Origin: an uncultured Eubacteriales bacterium
Lineage (GTDB): Bacteria; Bacillota; Clostridia; Christensenellales; Borkfalkiaceae
Direction: 5' to 3'
NCBI GenBank assembly: GCA_905207385.1
Contig: CAJLLH010000012.1
Span: 1-15,039, forward strand
DNA length: 15,039 bases
Shown: positions 7,165 to 12,755 of the stretch, piece after piece
Layout: every line of letters starts with the position of its first letter
Numbering within the stretch: position 1 is the first letter of the stretch
Made by a program: the position numbers and the translations under genes
The notes under the pieces: model-generated
What the model saw: only the letters and a program-made list of their open reading frames with translations
What the model was told of the DNA's origin: nothing
The model's database searches: none

Positions 7165-8019
7165 ATGTTTATTCAGATGTATCACGAGCGCTATATGCGC
7201 TTTCCCGAAGGCCGCGAAAAGGCGCTTACGTTCAGTTACGACGACGGTGTCGAGGCGGATAAAAAGCTTATCGAAATATTTGCAAAGTATAATTTAAAGG
7301 GCACTTTCAACCTCAACAACCTTCTTTTCGGCGTGCGCTCCTGGCACAACCGAATGGATGAGGAGCAGACAATAGCAACATATATAAACACCCCGCACGA
7401 GGTAGCTCTGCACGGCGCGCGGCACATATTTTTAAGCAAAGCGCCACTGCCGCTAGCCATAAAGGAGGTGGCGGACAACCGCGCCTATCTGGAAGAAAAG
7501 TTCGGCAGAATAGTAAACGGAATGGCGTACGCTTACAGCGGCGTAAGCGACAGAGCGGTGGAAGCGCTTAAGGCGTTGGGCGTCAACTATGCGCGAACTA
7601 CGGTATCTTCGCACTCGTTCGATATCCCTTCCGACTGGCTCAGGCTGAACCCCACGTGCCACCATAACGACCCCGCTCTCGGCGAGCTTACCGATAAATT
7701 TCTGAACAAAAAGCCTTCTGACGAGTTCAAATTCAGAGAGCCGTGGCTGTTCTACATATGGGGTCATTCCTACGAATTTGACGACCGCGACAACTGGGAC
7801 GTCATCGAAAACCTTGCAAAGCGGGTAAGCGGAAGGGAGGATATCTGGTTTGCAACCAACGGCGAAATTTACGATTACGTGAAGTGCTGGGAAAGCCTCG
7901 TGTACTCCGTGGACGGCGAAAGGGTGTACAACTCTTCGCATTCGCCCGTCTGGGTGGAAATCCGCGGCAAGGTGTACAAAATTGAAAGCGGCGCGACGGT
8001 GCTTTTCGATAAAGACTGA
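7165..8019 (+). CDS. Polysaccharide deacetylase-fold (CE4/NodB-like) protein, cytoplasmic
   Basis: 284 residues, from ATG 7165 with AAGGGGG a few bases upstream. The CE4 signature is recognisable: TFSYDDG with Asp26 (general base) and Asp27 (metal), metal-binding His83 and His87 in ALHGARH, a motif-3-like AYAYSG (121-126), and WGHSYEF with His201 as the general acid. The family removes N- or O-acetyl groups from sugars in a metal-dependent way. There is no signal peptide or membrane segment, so it should act in the cytoplasm, on a small imported sugar rather than on cell wall or polymer. The last 50 or so residues form an extra beta-rich end (VWVEIRGKVYKIESG). It follows the second MATE gene by 36 bases and precedes the uronate cluster. 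Removal of acetyl groups from uronate oligosaccharides or amino sugars fits the context but is inference. Confidence 0.8.
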   Translation: MFIQMYHERYMRFPEGREKALTFSYDDGVEADKKLIEIFAKYNLKGTFNLNNLLFGVRSWHNRMDEEQTIATYINTPHEVALHGARHIFLSKAPLPLAIKEVADNRAYLEEKFGRIVNGMAYAYSGVSDRAVEALKALGVNYARTTVSSHSFDIPSDWLRLNPTCHHNDPALGELTDKFLNKKPSDEFKFREPWLFYIWGHSYEFDDRDNWDVIENLAKRVSGREDIWFATNGEIYDYVKCWESLVYSVDGERVYNSSHSPVWVEIRGKVYKIESGATVLFDKD

Positions 8020-8040
8020 AAAAGTCAAAACGCCGTTAAT

Positions 8041-8056
8041 TGCGGAATATTCCGCA
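8041..8056. terminator. Perfect 16-bp palindrome after the deacetylase gene
   Basis: TGCGGAAT followed by ATTCCGCA, 22 bases after the stop codon, embedded in AATT-rich flanks. No T-tract follows, so it is at best a weak terminator; it may instead be an mRNA 3'-end structure or a protein site. A second inverted repeat, GTTATTT (8086-8092) with AAATAAC (8100-8106), follows. Confidence 0.35.
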
Positions 8057-8177
8057 GTCAATTTAATATAATGCAGACTTTTGCGGTTATTTTTTCGGCA
8101 AATAACAGCCGCCGTGGGGTTCTTTAAAGAAAAGTAATCGATAAAAAAGTAACGTTATCATTTTTTTGATATTTTTC

Positions 8178-8206
8178 TTGTAAAACTATGCAAAAAGTGA
8201 TAGCAT
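8178..8206 (+). promoter_or_regulatory. Candidate kduD promoter with overlapping inverted repeat
   Basis: TTGTAA (8178-8183), 17 bases, TAGCAT (8201-8206). A perfect inverted repeat, ACTATGC (8185-8191) with GCATAGT (8203-8209), spans the spacer and the -10 box, which is where a repressor would block polymerase. About 40 bases upstream, GTAACGTTATC contains the CG-centred palindrome TAACGTTA of the style bound by LacI-family regulators. No regulator gene is in the window. Confidence 0.5.
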
Positions 8207-8213
8207 AGTAGTT

Positions 8214-8268
8214 GCGGCGATGCCGCGCGTATAGGGTAATGCTCCGCGCGCAGAAATGCGCGCGGAGC
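8214..8268 (+). promoter_or_regulatory. kduD leader with two perfect hairpins
   Basis: From the predicted start near 8213 the leader opens with GCGGC-GAT-GCCGC (8214-8226), then a 12-bp perfect stem GCTCCGCGCGCA (8241-8252) closed by a GAAA tetraloop and TGCGCGCGGAGC (8257-8268). No T-tract follows, so this is not a terminator. A very stable GNRA-capped stem just before the ribosome binding site suggests mRNA protection or translational control. Confidence 0.6.
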
Positions 8269-8269
8269 C

Positions 8270-8289
8270 ATTGCGCAAAATTGCGCAAA
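8270..8289. repeat. Tandem 10-bp repeat ATTGCGCAAA before the kduD ribosome site
   Basis: ATTGCGCAAA occurs twice head to tail (8270-8279 and 8280-8289). Each copy holds the palindrome TTGCGCAA. It ends four bases before the AGGAGG of kduD, so a bound protein, or folding of one copy on the other, would affect translation initiation. Confidence 0.6.
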
Positions 8290-8306
8290 TTAAAGGAGGA
8301 AAATGT

Positions 8307-9059
8307 ATGATACTCGATCAGTTCAGCTTAAAGGGCAAGGTAGCCATTGTTACGGGCAGCAACACCGGGCTCGGCCAGGGCATAAGCCGCGCGTTTGTTG
8401 AGGCGGGCGCAAAAGTAGTCGGCGTTTCGCGCAGACCGAGCACCGAAACCAAGGAAATGCTCGGCGACGATTTCCACAACATTATTGCCGATTTAAGCAC
8501 GTGCGACGTAATTCCGCAGGTGGTGGAAGGCACTATTGAAAAGTTCGGCAGAGTGGATATCCTCGTAAACAATGCGGGCATAATCAAAAGGCAGGACTCG
8601 ATAGAGTTTTCCGAAGAAAACTGGGACTCGGTAATCGCCGTAAACTTAAAAACGGTGTTCTTCCTCACCCAGGCTGTGGCAAAACAGTACATAAAGCAGG
8701 GCAGCGGCGGCAAAATAATAAACATCGCGTCCATGCTTTCCTATCAGGGCGGCATAAGAGTGCCTTCGTACACGGCATCCAAGTCGGCGATAAGGGGAAT
8801 AACCATGACCCTTTCCAACGAATGGGCAAAGTACGGCATCAATGTAAACGCAATCGCCCCCGGATATATGGCAACCAACAACACCCAGCAGCTCAGGCAG
8901 GATGAAGAGCGTTCTGCCGACATCCTCGCCCGCATACCCGCAGGCAGGTGGGGCACTCCCGCCGACCTCGAGGGCGCGGCGGTATTCCTCGCTTCGGCGG
9001 CTTCCGACTATGTCAACGGCTTCACGCTCGCCGTGGACGGCGGCTGGCTCGGAAGGTAA
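8307..9059 (+). CDS. kduD: 2-deoxy-D-gluconate 3-dehydrogenase / DKII reductase KduD
   Basis: Cytoplasmic NAD(H)-dependent short-chain dehydrogenase that reduces 3-deoxy-D-glycero-2,5-hexodiulosonate to 2-keto-3-deoxygluconate, the step after KduI in unsaturated uronate breakdown. The start is ATG 8307, seven bases after AGGAGG (8294-8299), giving 250 residues, the usual KduD length; an ATG at 8303 is out of frame. Visible: the N-terminal FSLKGKVAIVTG typical of KduD, cofactor motif TGSNTGLG (16-23), NNAG (88-91), and the full catalytic set Asn113, Ser142, Tyr155 and Lys159 in YTASK. The C-terminus VDGGW is standard for the family. First gene of the uronate cluster, with its own promoter and structured leader; a gap of 288 bases follows. 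Close relatives include other SDR sugar dehydrogenases, but context and sequence both favour KduD. Confidence 0.92.
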   Translation: MILDQFSLKGKVAIVTGSNTGLGQGISRAFVEAGAKVVGVSRRPSTETKEMLGDDFHNIIADLSTCDVIPQVVEGTIEKFGRVDILVNNAGIIKRQDSIEFSEENWDSVIAVNLKTVFFLTQAVAKQYIKQGSGGKIINIASMLSYQGGIRVPSYTASKSAIRGITMTLSNEWAKYGINVNAIAPGYMATNNTQQLRQDEERSADILARIPAGRWGTPADLEGAAVFLASAASDYVNGFTLAVDGGWLGR

Positions 9060-9076
9060 CGGTCTTTGCATATTTT

Positions 9077-9096
9077 TTGTTTGCAAGCGCAAACAA
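9077..9096. repeat. Hairpin after kduD
   Basis: TTGTTTGC (9077-9084), loop AAGC, GCAAACAA (9089-9096): a perfect 8-bp stem 17 bases after the kduD stop codon. The T-run lies on its 5' side, so on the plus strand it is not a normal terminator; it may protect the kduD mRNA 3' end. Confidence 0.5.
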
Positions 9097-9146
9097 TGCG
9101 CGTCTGGCAGCAGCTTTAAAAGGTGCATACCTGCACTCTCATATAA

Positions 9147-9186
9147 GCGCGGCTAATGCCGCGCGTTATAACGCGCGCGTGCGCGC
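9147..9186. repeat. Two GC hairpins between kduD and eda
   Basis: GCGCGGC-TAAT-GCCGCGC (9147-9164) is directly followed by GCGCGC-GT-GCGCGC (about 9173-9186), each flanked by TTAT/ATAA. They probably end or stabilise the kduD transcript ahead of the eda promoter. There is no clean T-tract. Confidence 0.45.
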
Positions 9187-9245
9187 TTATTGTCAGAATT
9201 AAAAGCGTATGCCCGAAAAGTATATGAATACAACCGTTTTGTATA

Positions 9246-9274
9246 TTTACTTGAGGGCGGCGGCACACTATAAT
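9246..9274 (+). promoter_or_regulatory. Candidate eda promoter
   Basis: TTTACT (9246-9251), 17 bases, perfect TATAAT (9269-9274), reading into a leader of about 67 bases that contains the small hairpin GCGCC-CAA-GGCGC (9309-9321) and the ribosome site AAGGAG (9331-9336). It suggests eda starts its own transcript rather than depending on read-through from kduD. Confidence 0.6.
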
Positions 9275-9347
9275 TAAGTTGGTGTCGAAAAATAATTTAA
9301 AAGCAACTGCGCCCAAGGCGCGGCGTAAATAAGGAGAAATATTTTTT

Positions 9348-10337
9348 ATGGCTGCAAACGTTAAGCAAAAGATTGATGAAGTAGTTGAGCAGTTCGGCAA
9401 CATCGGCATAGTTCCCGTAATCAAGCTTGACAAGGTTGAAAACGCAGAAAAGCTTGCAAAAGCTCTGCGCGACGGCGGTATCAACTGCGCCGAAGTAACT
9501 TTCCGCGCAAAGGGTGCAGACGAAGTTATCGCGCGCATGGTAAAGGCCTATCCCGATATGATGGTCGGCGCGGGCACCGTACTTTCCTGCGAGCAGGCAG
9601 ACGCGGCTTTCGCTGCGGGCGCAAAATTCTGCGTTGCTCCCGGCCTCAACCCCAAGGTTGTAAAGCACTGCCTTGAAAAGGGCATACCCTTCGCTCCCGG
9701 ACTTTCCTCCGCAAGCGAAATAGAGCAGGCTATGGAACTCGGCCTCGACTTTGTAAAATTCTTCCCCGCAGAGCAGGCGGGCGGACTTGCATACATAAAG
9801 TCTGTATGCGCGCCTTACAGCTCAATGCGCTTCATGCCCACAGGCGGCGTAAATGCGGACAACCTCAACAGCTACCTTGCATACAACAAAATCGTATGCT
9901 GCGGCGGCAGCTGGATAGTTCCCGCAAAGGCGCTCGCTGAAGAAAACTGGGCAGAAATCACCCGTCTTTGCAAGGAAGCGGTAGACAGAATGCTCGGCTT
10001 CGAGCTCGTTCACGTAGGCATCAACTGCGCCAACCCCGAAGAGGCGGAGTCTGTTGCAGACAAGTTCGACGCGGCTTTCGGCTTCGGCAAAAAGGTGGGC
10101 AACAGCTCGGTATTCGCTTCCACTTACATAGAGATGATGAAGACGCCTTTCAGGGGCGACAACGGACACATCGCAATCGCCACCAACTCTGTAAAGCGCG
10201 CCGTATATCAGCTTAAAGCCCGCGGCTTCGAGGCGGACGCAAGCTCGTTCAAGTTCGACGCGTCCGGCGAACTTACGGTTGCATACCTTAAGGACCAGTT
10301 CGGCGGCTTTGCCGTTCATCTTGTTAAAAGAAAGTAA
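9348..10337 (+). CDS. eda: KDPG/KHG aldolase with C-terminal VOC (glyoxalase-like) domain
   Basis: Class I aldolase that cleaves 2-keto-3-deoxy-6-phosphogluconate to pyruvate and glyceraldehyde 3-phosphate, the last step of uronate breakdown. ATG 9348, with AAGGAG 11 bases upstream; 329 residues against about 210 for a plain aldolase. Residues 1-214 form the aldolase barrel: base Glu49 and phosphate-binding Arg53 in AEVTFRAKG, GAGT (74-77), PGLNP (98-102), Schiff-base Lys137 in VKFFPAE, and TGGV. Residues about 218-329 form a VOC domain: His222 in VHVGI, Glu262 in IEMM, His274 in GHIAIA and His324 in AVHLV sit where the metal ligands of glyoxalase-type folds fall, so it may bind a metal. Codon use is strongly biased to C-ending codons, as expected for high expression. 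The domain's job is unknown; handling a reactive dicarbonyl or sensing substrate are possibilities. Confidence 0.93.
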   Translation: MAANVKQKIDEVVEQFGNIGIVPVIKLDKVENAEKLAKALRDGGINCAEVTFRAKGADEVIARMVKAYPDMMVGAGTVLSCEQADAAFAAGAKFCVAPGLNPKVVKHCLEKGIPFAPGLSSASEIEQAMELGLDFVKFFPAEQAGGLAYIKSVCAPYSSMRFMPTGGVNADNLNSYLAYNKIVCCGGSWIVPAKALAEENWAEITRLCKEAVDRMLGFELVHVGINCANPEEAESVADKFDAAFGFGKKVGNSSVFASTYIEMMKTPFRGDNGHIAIATNSVKRAVYQLKARGFEADASSFKFDASGELTVAYLKDQFGGFAVHLVKRK

Positions 10338-10341
10338 ATAA

Positions 10342-10466
10342 ATAACGCGGCGCGGCGCACACCGCGCCGCGTTATAATGCAAAATAAGCGGCGCAGACCG
10401 CGCCGCACCTTTTAACCAATGCGCTATAATAAAAGCGCAGAAAGATAAAAAGCGGCAACGCCGCTT
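10342..10466 (+). repeat. Four tandem hairpins between eda and kdgK
   Basis: Within 125 bases: a 14-bp perfect stem ATAACGCGGCGCGG (10342-10355) with CCGCGCCGCGTTAT (10362-10375); GCGGCGC-AGACC-GCGCCGC (10388-10406); a small GCGC stem around TATAATAAAA (10421-10434); and AAGCGGC-AAC-GCCGCTT (10450-10466). The second is followed by ACCTTTTAA and might terminate weakly. The rest lack T-tracts and look like mRNA-processing or stabilising structures that could set the eda:kdgK ratio. No convincing promoter with both boxes was found for kdgK. Confidence 0.6.
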
Positions 10467-10513
10467 GATATAAAACCATAAAAACAAAATTTTTCAAGGA
10501 GAAAAGTTAATTT

Positions 10514-11545
10514 ATGAAAAAGCTTGTAACCATGGGCGAAATAATGCTCCGCCTTTCCACTCCCAACAACGAAAAGTTCATCCAGGCCGACGAGTTCGAT
10601 ATAAACTACGGCGGCGGTGAAGCCAACGTTGCCGTATCCTGCGCAAACTACGGCCACAACGCCGAATTCGTAACCGCTCTTCCCGCAAACGAGCTTGGCG
10701 ACTGCGCAGTTGCCGCACTCAGAAAGTACGGCGTAGAAACCAAGCACATCGCTCGCTGCGGCGAAAGGCTCGGCATCTACTATCTTGAAACGGGCTCGGC
10801 TATGAGGCCTTCCAAAGTCGTATACGACAGGGCTCATTCGTCCATAACCACTGCAACCGCTAAAGATTTCGACTTCGACGAAATTTTCAAGGATGCTGAC
10901 TGGTTCCACTTCACGGGCATCACTCCCGCCGTATCCGACAGCGCGGCAGTTCTCACCGAAGAAGCTCTCAAGGCTGCAAAGAAGCACGGCGTTACCGTAT
11001 CCGTTGACCTCAACTTCCGCAAAAAGCTCTGGTCTTCCGAAAAGGCTCAGAAGGTTATGACCGGTCTTATGAAGTACGTTGACGTGTGCATCGGCAACGA
11101 AGAAGACGCAGAACTCGTTCTCGGCTTCAAGCCCGAGGCAACCAACGTAACCTCCGGCAAGCTCAACCTTGACGGCTACAAGTCGATATTCGAGCAGATG
11201 GTAGCAAAATTCGGCTTCAAGTATGCCATAAGCTCGCTCCGCGTAAGCCACTCCGCATCTGATAACGGCTGGTCGGCTTGCATATACAACGGCGAAACCA
11301 AGGAATTCTATCATTCCAGAGAATACAGAATTGCTCCCATCGTTGACCGCGTAGGCGGCGGCGACAGCTTTGCGGGCGGCGTAATCTGCGGCTTCCTCGA
11401 CGGCAAGGACTTCAAGTCCGCGCTTGAATTCGGCGTAGCTGCATCCGCGCTCAAGCACACCATCCCCGGCGACTTCAACCTTGTAACCAGAAAGGAAGTT
11501 GAAGCTCTCGCAGGCGGCGACGGCAGCGGTCGTGTTCAGAGATAA
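10514..11545 (+). CDS. kdgK: 2-keto-3-deoxygluconate kinase KdgK (PfkB family)
   Basis: Cytoplasmic ribokinase-family enzyme that phosphorylates KDG with ATP to KDPG, the substrate of the aldolase encoded just upstream. 343 residues, starting MKKLVTMGEIMLRLS, the usual opening of KdgK proteins; AAGGAG at 10496-10501 is 12 bases before ATG 10514. Substrate-side motif YGGGEANVAV (32-40) and the PfkB C-terminal signature DRVGGGDSFAGG with catalytic Asp284 are intact. Codons are strongly biased as in eda, which suggests both are highly expressed. The protein ends with an unusual Gly-rich, basic tail (AGGDGSGRVQR), whose last codons overlap the translation-start region of the next gene: the TAA stop is immediately followed by its ATG. 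Assignment over other PfkB sugar kinases rests on sequence plus the kdu/eda context. Confidence 0.9.
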   Translation: MKKLVTMGEIMLRLSTPNNEKFIQADEFDINYGGGEANVAVSCANYGHNAEFVTALPANELGDCAVAALRKYGVETKHIARCGERLGIYYLETGSAMRPSKVVYDRAHSSITTATAKDFDFDEIFKDADWFHFTGITPAVSDSAAVLTEEALKAAKKHGVTVSVDLNFRKKLWSSEKAQKVMTGLMKYVDVCIGNEEDAELVLGFKPEATNVTSGKLNLDGYKSIFEQMVAKFGFKYAISSLRVSHSASDNGWSACIYNGETKEFYHSREYRIAPIVDRVGGGDSFAGGVICGFLDGKDFKSALEFGVAASALKHTIPGDFNLVTRKEVEALAGGDGSGRVQR

Positions 11546-12385
11546 ATGAAAATAGCTTTCCGCACGCACGATCTTGGCGTAAAGGGGCTTGCCCCCGCCA
11601 TAGAAAAGTGCAAAACCTGCGGCATATCCGCCGTCCAGCTTGTAGCTTACAAGTTCATGGACGAGCTTAAGTACCGTCCGGGGCAGCTCACGGAAGAAAA
11701 TTCCGCCGCCCTGGGCGCGGCGCTTAAGTCGGCTGGTATTGACGTAGCTTTAATCGGCGCATATTTCAACCCCGTCCATTCCGACCCCGAAAAGGTCGGA
11801 AACGGAGTGGCGGTGTTCAAAGAATACCTTAGCCACTGCAAAAGGCTCGGTTGCGACATAGTAGGCTCGGAAACGGGCTCTTACAACGACGATAAATGGA
11901 CGTACAACCCCAAAAACCGCACCGAAGAGGCGCTTGAAAGGGTTATTGCCACTTTCAGGGGGCTTGCCGAATACGCCGCGACGCTCGGCGTCAACGTAGG
12001 CATGGAGGGCGCAGCGGGGCACGTCTGCTACGACGTAAAAACGCTCAGCCGCGCGATAGACGCCATAAATATGCCAAACGTGCAGGTTATTTTTGATATA
12101 TACAACTACCTCGACGCTTCCAACCACGAAAAATACCTTGAAATTCTTGACGAGGGACTTAAAACTTTCGCTGGCAGAATACGCGTTTTCCATATCAAAG
12201 ATTACGTGTTCGAGGAAGGCAAGGTAAAGCAGGTTCCGCCAGGCACTGGTCTTTTCGATTTCGATGCAATCCTGTCGCGCATAAAGGCGTACGATAAAAA
12301 CGCGTACCTCGTGCTCGAGGGCACTACGGGCGAAAACATTGTTCCCTGCATTAAATTCATTGAAGATAAGTGGGCAAAAGTCTGA
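11546..12385 (+). CDS. Sugar phosphate isomerase/epimerase, xylose-isomerase-like TIM barrel
   Basis: 279 residues of the AP-endonuclease-2/xylose isomerase-like TIM-barrel superfamily, which includes metal-dependent sugar epimerases, hydroxypyruvate isomerase and 2-keto-myo-inositol dehydratases. The metal-ligand pattern of the sugar epimerases can be read off: Glu154 in GMEGAAGH, Asp184 in VIFDIYNY, His216 in FHIKDY and Glu258 in VLEGTTG. It has no signal peptide, so it is cytoplasmic. The ATG directly follows the kdgK TAA with no proper Shine-Dalgarno, so translation is probably coupled to kdgK and the two proteins made together. No step of the standard Kdu pathway needs this enzyme. It may epimerise or isomerise a uronate or keto-acid feeding the kinase, replacing or extending the classical hexuronate route. 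The specific reaction cannot be set from sequence. Confidence 0.85.
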   Translation: MKIAFRTHDLGVKGLAPAIEKCKTCGISAVQLVAYKFMDELKYRPGQLTEENSAALGAALKSAGIDVALIGAYFNPVHSDPEKVGNGVAVFKEYLSHCKRLGCDIVGSETGSYNDDKWTYNPKNRTEEALERVIATFRGLAEYAATLGVNVGMEGAAGHVCYDVKTLSRAIDAINMPNVQVIFDIYNYLDASNHEKYLEILDEGLKTFAGRIRVFHIKDYVFEEGKVKQVPPGTGLFDFDAILSRIKAYDKNAYLVLEGTTGENIVPCIKFIEDKWAKV

Positions 12386-12490
12386 ATTTAACCACGTAAA
12401 CGCGGCGTAAAGTTGCGCGGCAACGCGCGGCGGTTTCAATTTAACCGCGGCAACGCGGCATTAAGTCGTGCGGCAACGCGCGGCATCATT
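12385..12490 (+). repeat. 53-bp tandem duplication encoding GCAA-capped hairpins
   Basis: AATTTAACC begins copy A at 12385 (the last base of the preceding stop codon) and copy B at 12438. Over the first 47 bases the copies match at about 40. Each copy makes two short stems. The clear ones are GCGCG-GCAA-CGCGC (12415-12428), CCGCG-GCAA-CGCGG (12445-12458) and GTGCG-GCAA-CGCGC (12468-12481, one wobble pair). The fourth, CCACG-TAAA-CGCGG in copy A, has one mismatch. The repeated GNRA tetraloop on different stems suggests the RNA fold matters. Confidence 0.7.
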
Positions 12491-12520
12491 CAAAAGAGAA
12501 AAAATCTTAAAAGTATAAAT

Positions 12521-12610
12521 TTTTCCGCGGCGGAAAATAAGGGGCTGACTGCGGACAAAAGGCTGTCCGCCTTGCGGCGGCGCCGACGCGCATAAAGCGG
12601 AGCGCTTTTT
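12521..12610 (+). terminator. Hairpin series ending in a likely intrinsic terminator
   Basis: Three inverted repeats follow the GCAA-loop array: TTTTCCG-CGG-CGGAAAA (12521-12537), GCGGAC...GTCCGC (12551-12570), and AAAGCG-GAG-CGCTTT (12594-12608), whose stem runs into TTTTT. The last is the best candidate end of the kdgK transcript. Between 12611 and 12755 I see only the conserved motif at 12692-12711 and the kduI ribosome site. Confidence 0.5.
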
Positions 12611-12691
12611 GCGGTTTCTGAAATGAGGTCGGCATAAAGTGCGGTAAGCGCAATTTACCAATTTAAAACAAAAGGGCTGCGTGCATAGGCA

Positions 12692-12711
12692 TTGCAGTAA
12701 ATAAAGCATAT
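12692..12711 (+). promoter_or_regulatory. Conserved upstream motif, copy 2 (kduI)
   Basis: TTGCAGTAAATAAAGCATAT, 45 bases before the kduI start, matches 18 of 20 bases with 7132-7151 upstream of the deacetylase-fold gene. No convincing promoter lies beside it: TATAAA at 12734-12739 lacks a recognisable -35 box. It may be an activator site compensating for a weak promoter. Confidence 0.45.
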
Positions 12712-12755
12712 GTGGCACTCTTTTGCGTGCGCGTATAAAAATTATGGAGGAAAAT

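Noticed and set aside
8256..8306. Longer kduD reading starting at 8256
   Set aside because: That ATG lies in the loop and 3' arm of the GAAA hairpin and has no ribosome site; ATG 8307 has AGGAGG seven bases upstream and gives the normal family length.
10373..10430. Promoters for kdgK at two TATAAT words (10373-10378 and 10425-10430)
   Set aside because: Neither has a recognisable -35 box at 16-18 bases and both are embedded in hairpin stems or loops.
10424..11569. Minus-strand open frame of 381 codons opposite kdgK
   Set aside because: A shadow caused by the strong C-ending codon bias of kdgK; the plus-strand protein has intact PfkB motifs and the reverse frame resembles nothing and runs through the intergenic hairpins.
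12385..12490. CRISPR array
   Set aside because: Only two tandem copies with no unique spacers between them; the repeat itself folds into hairpins, unlike a repeat-spacer array.
12723..12755. Longer kduI reading starting with a non-ATG codon at 12723
   Set aside because: ATG 12756 follows GGAGG at proper spacing and the protein then begins like other KduI proteins ([11 protein letters not shown]).
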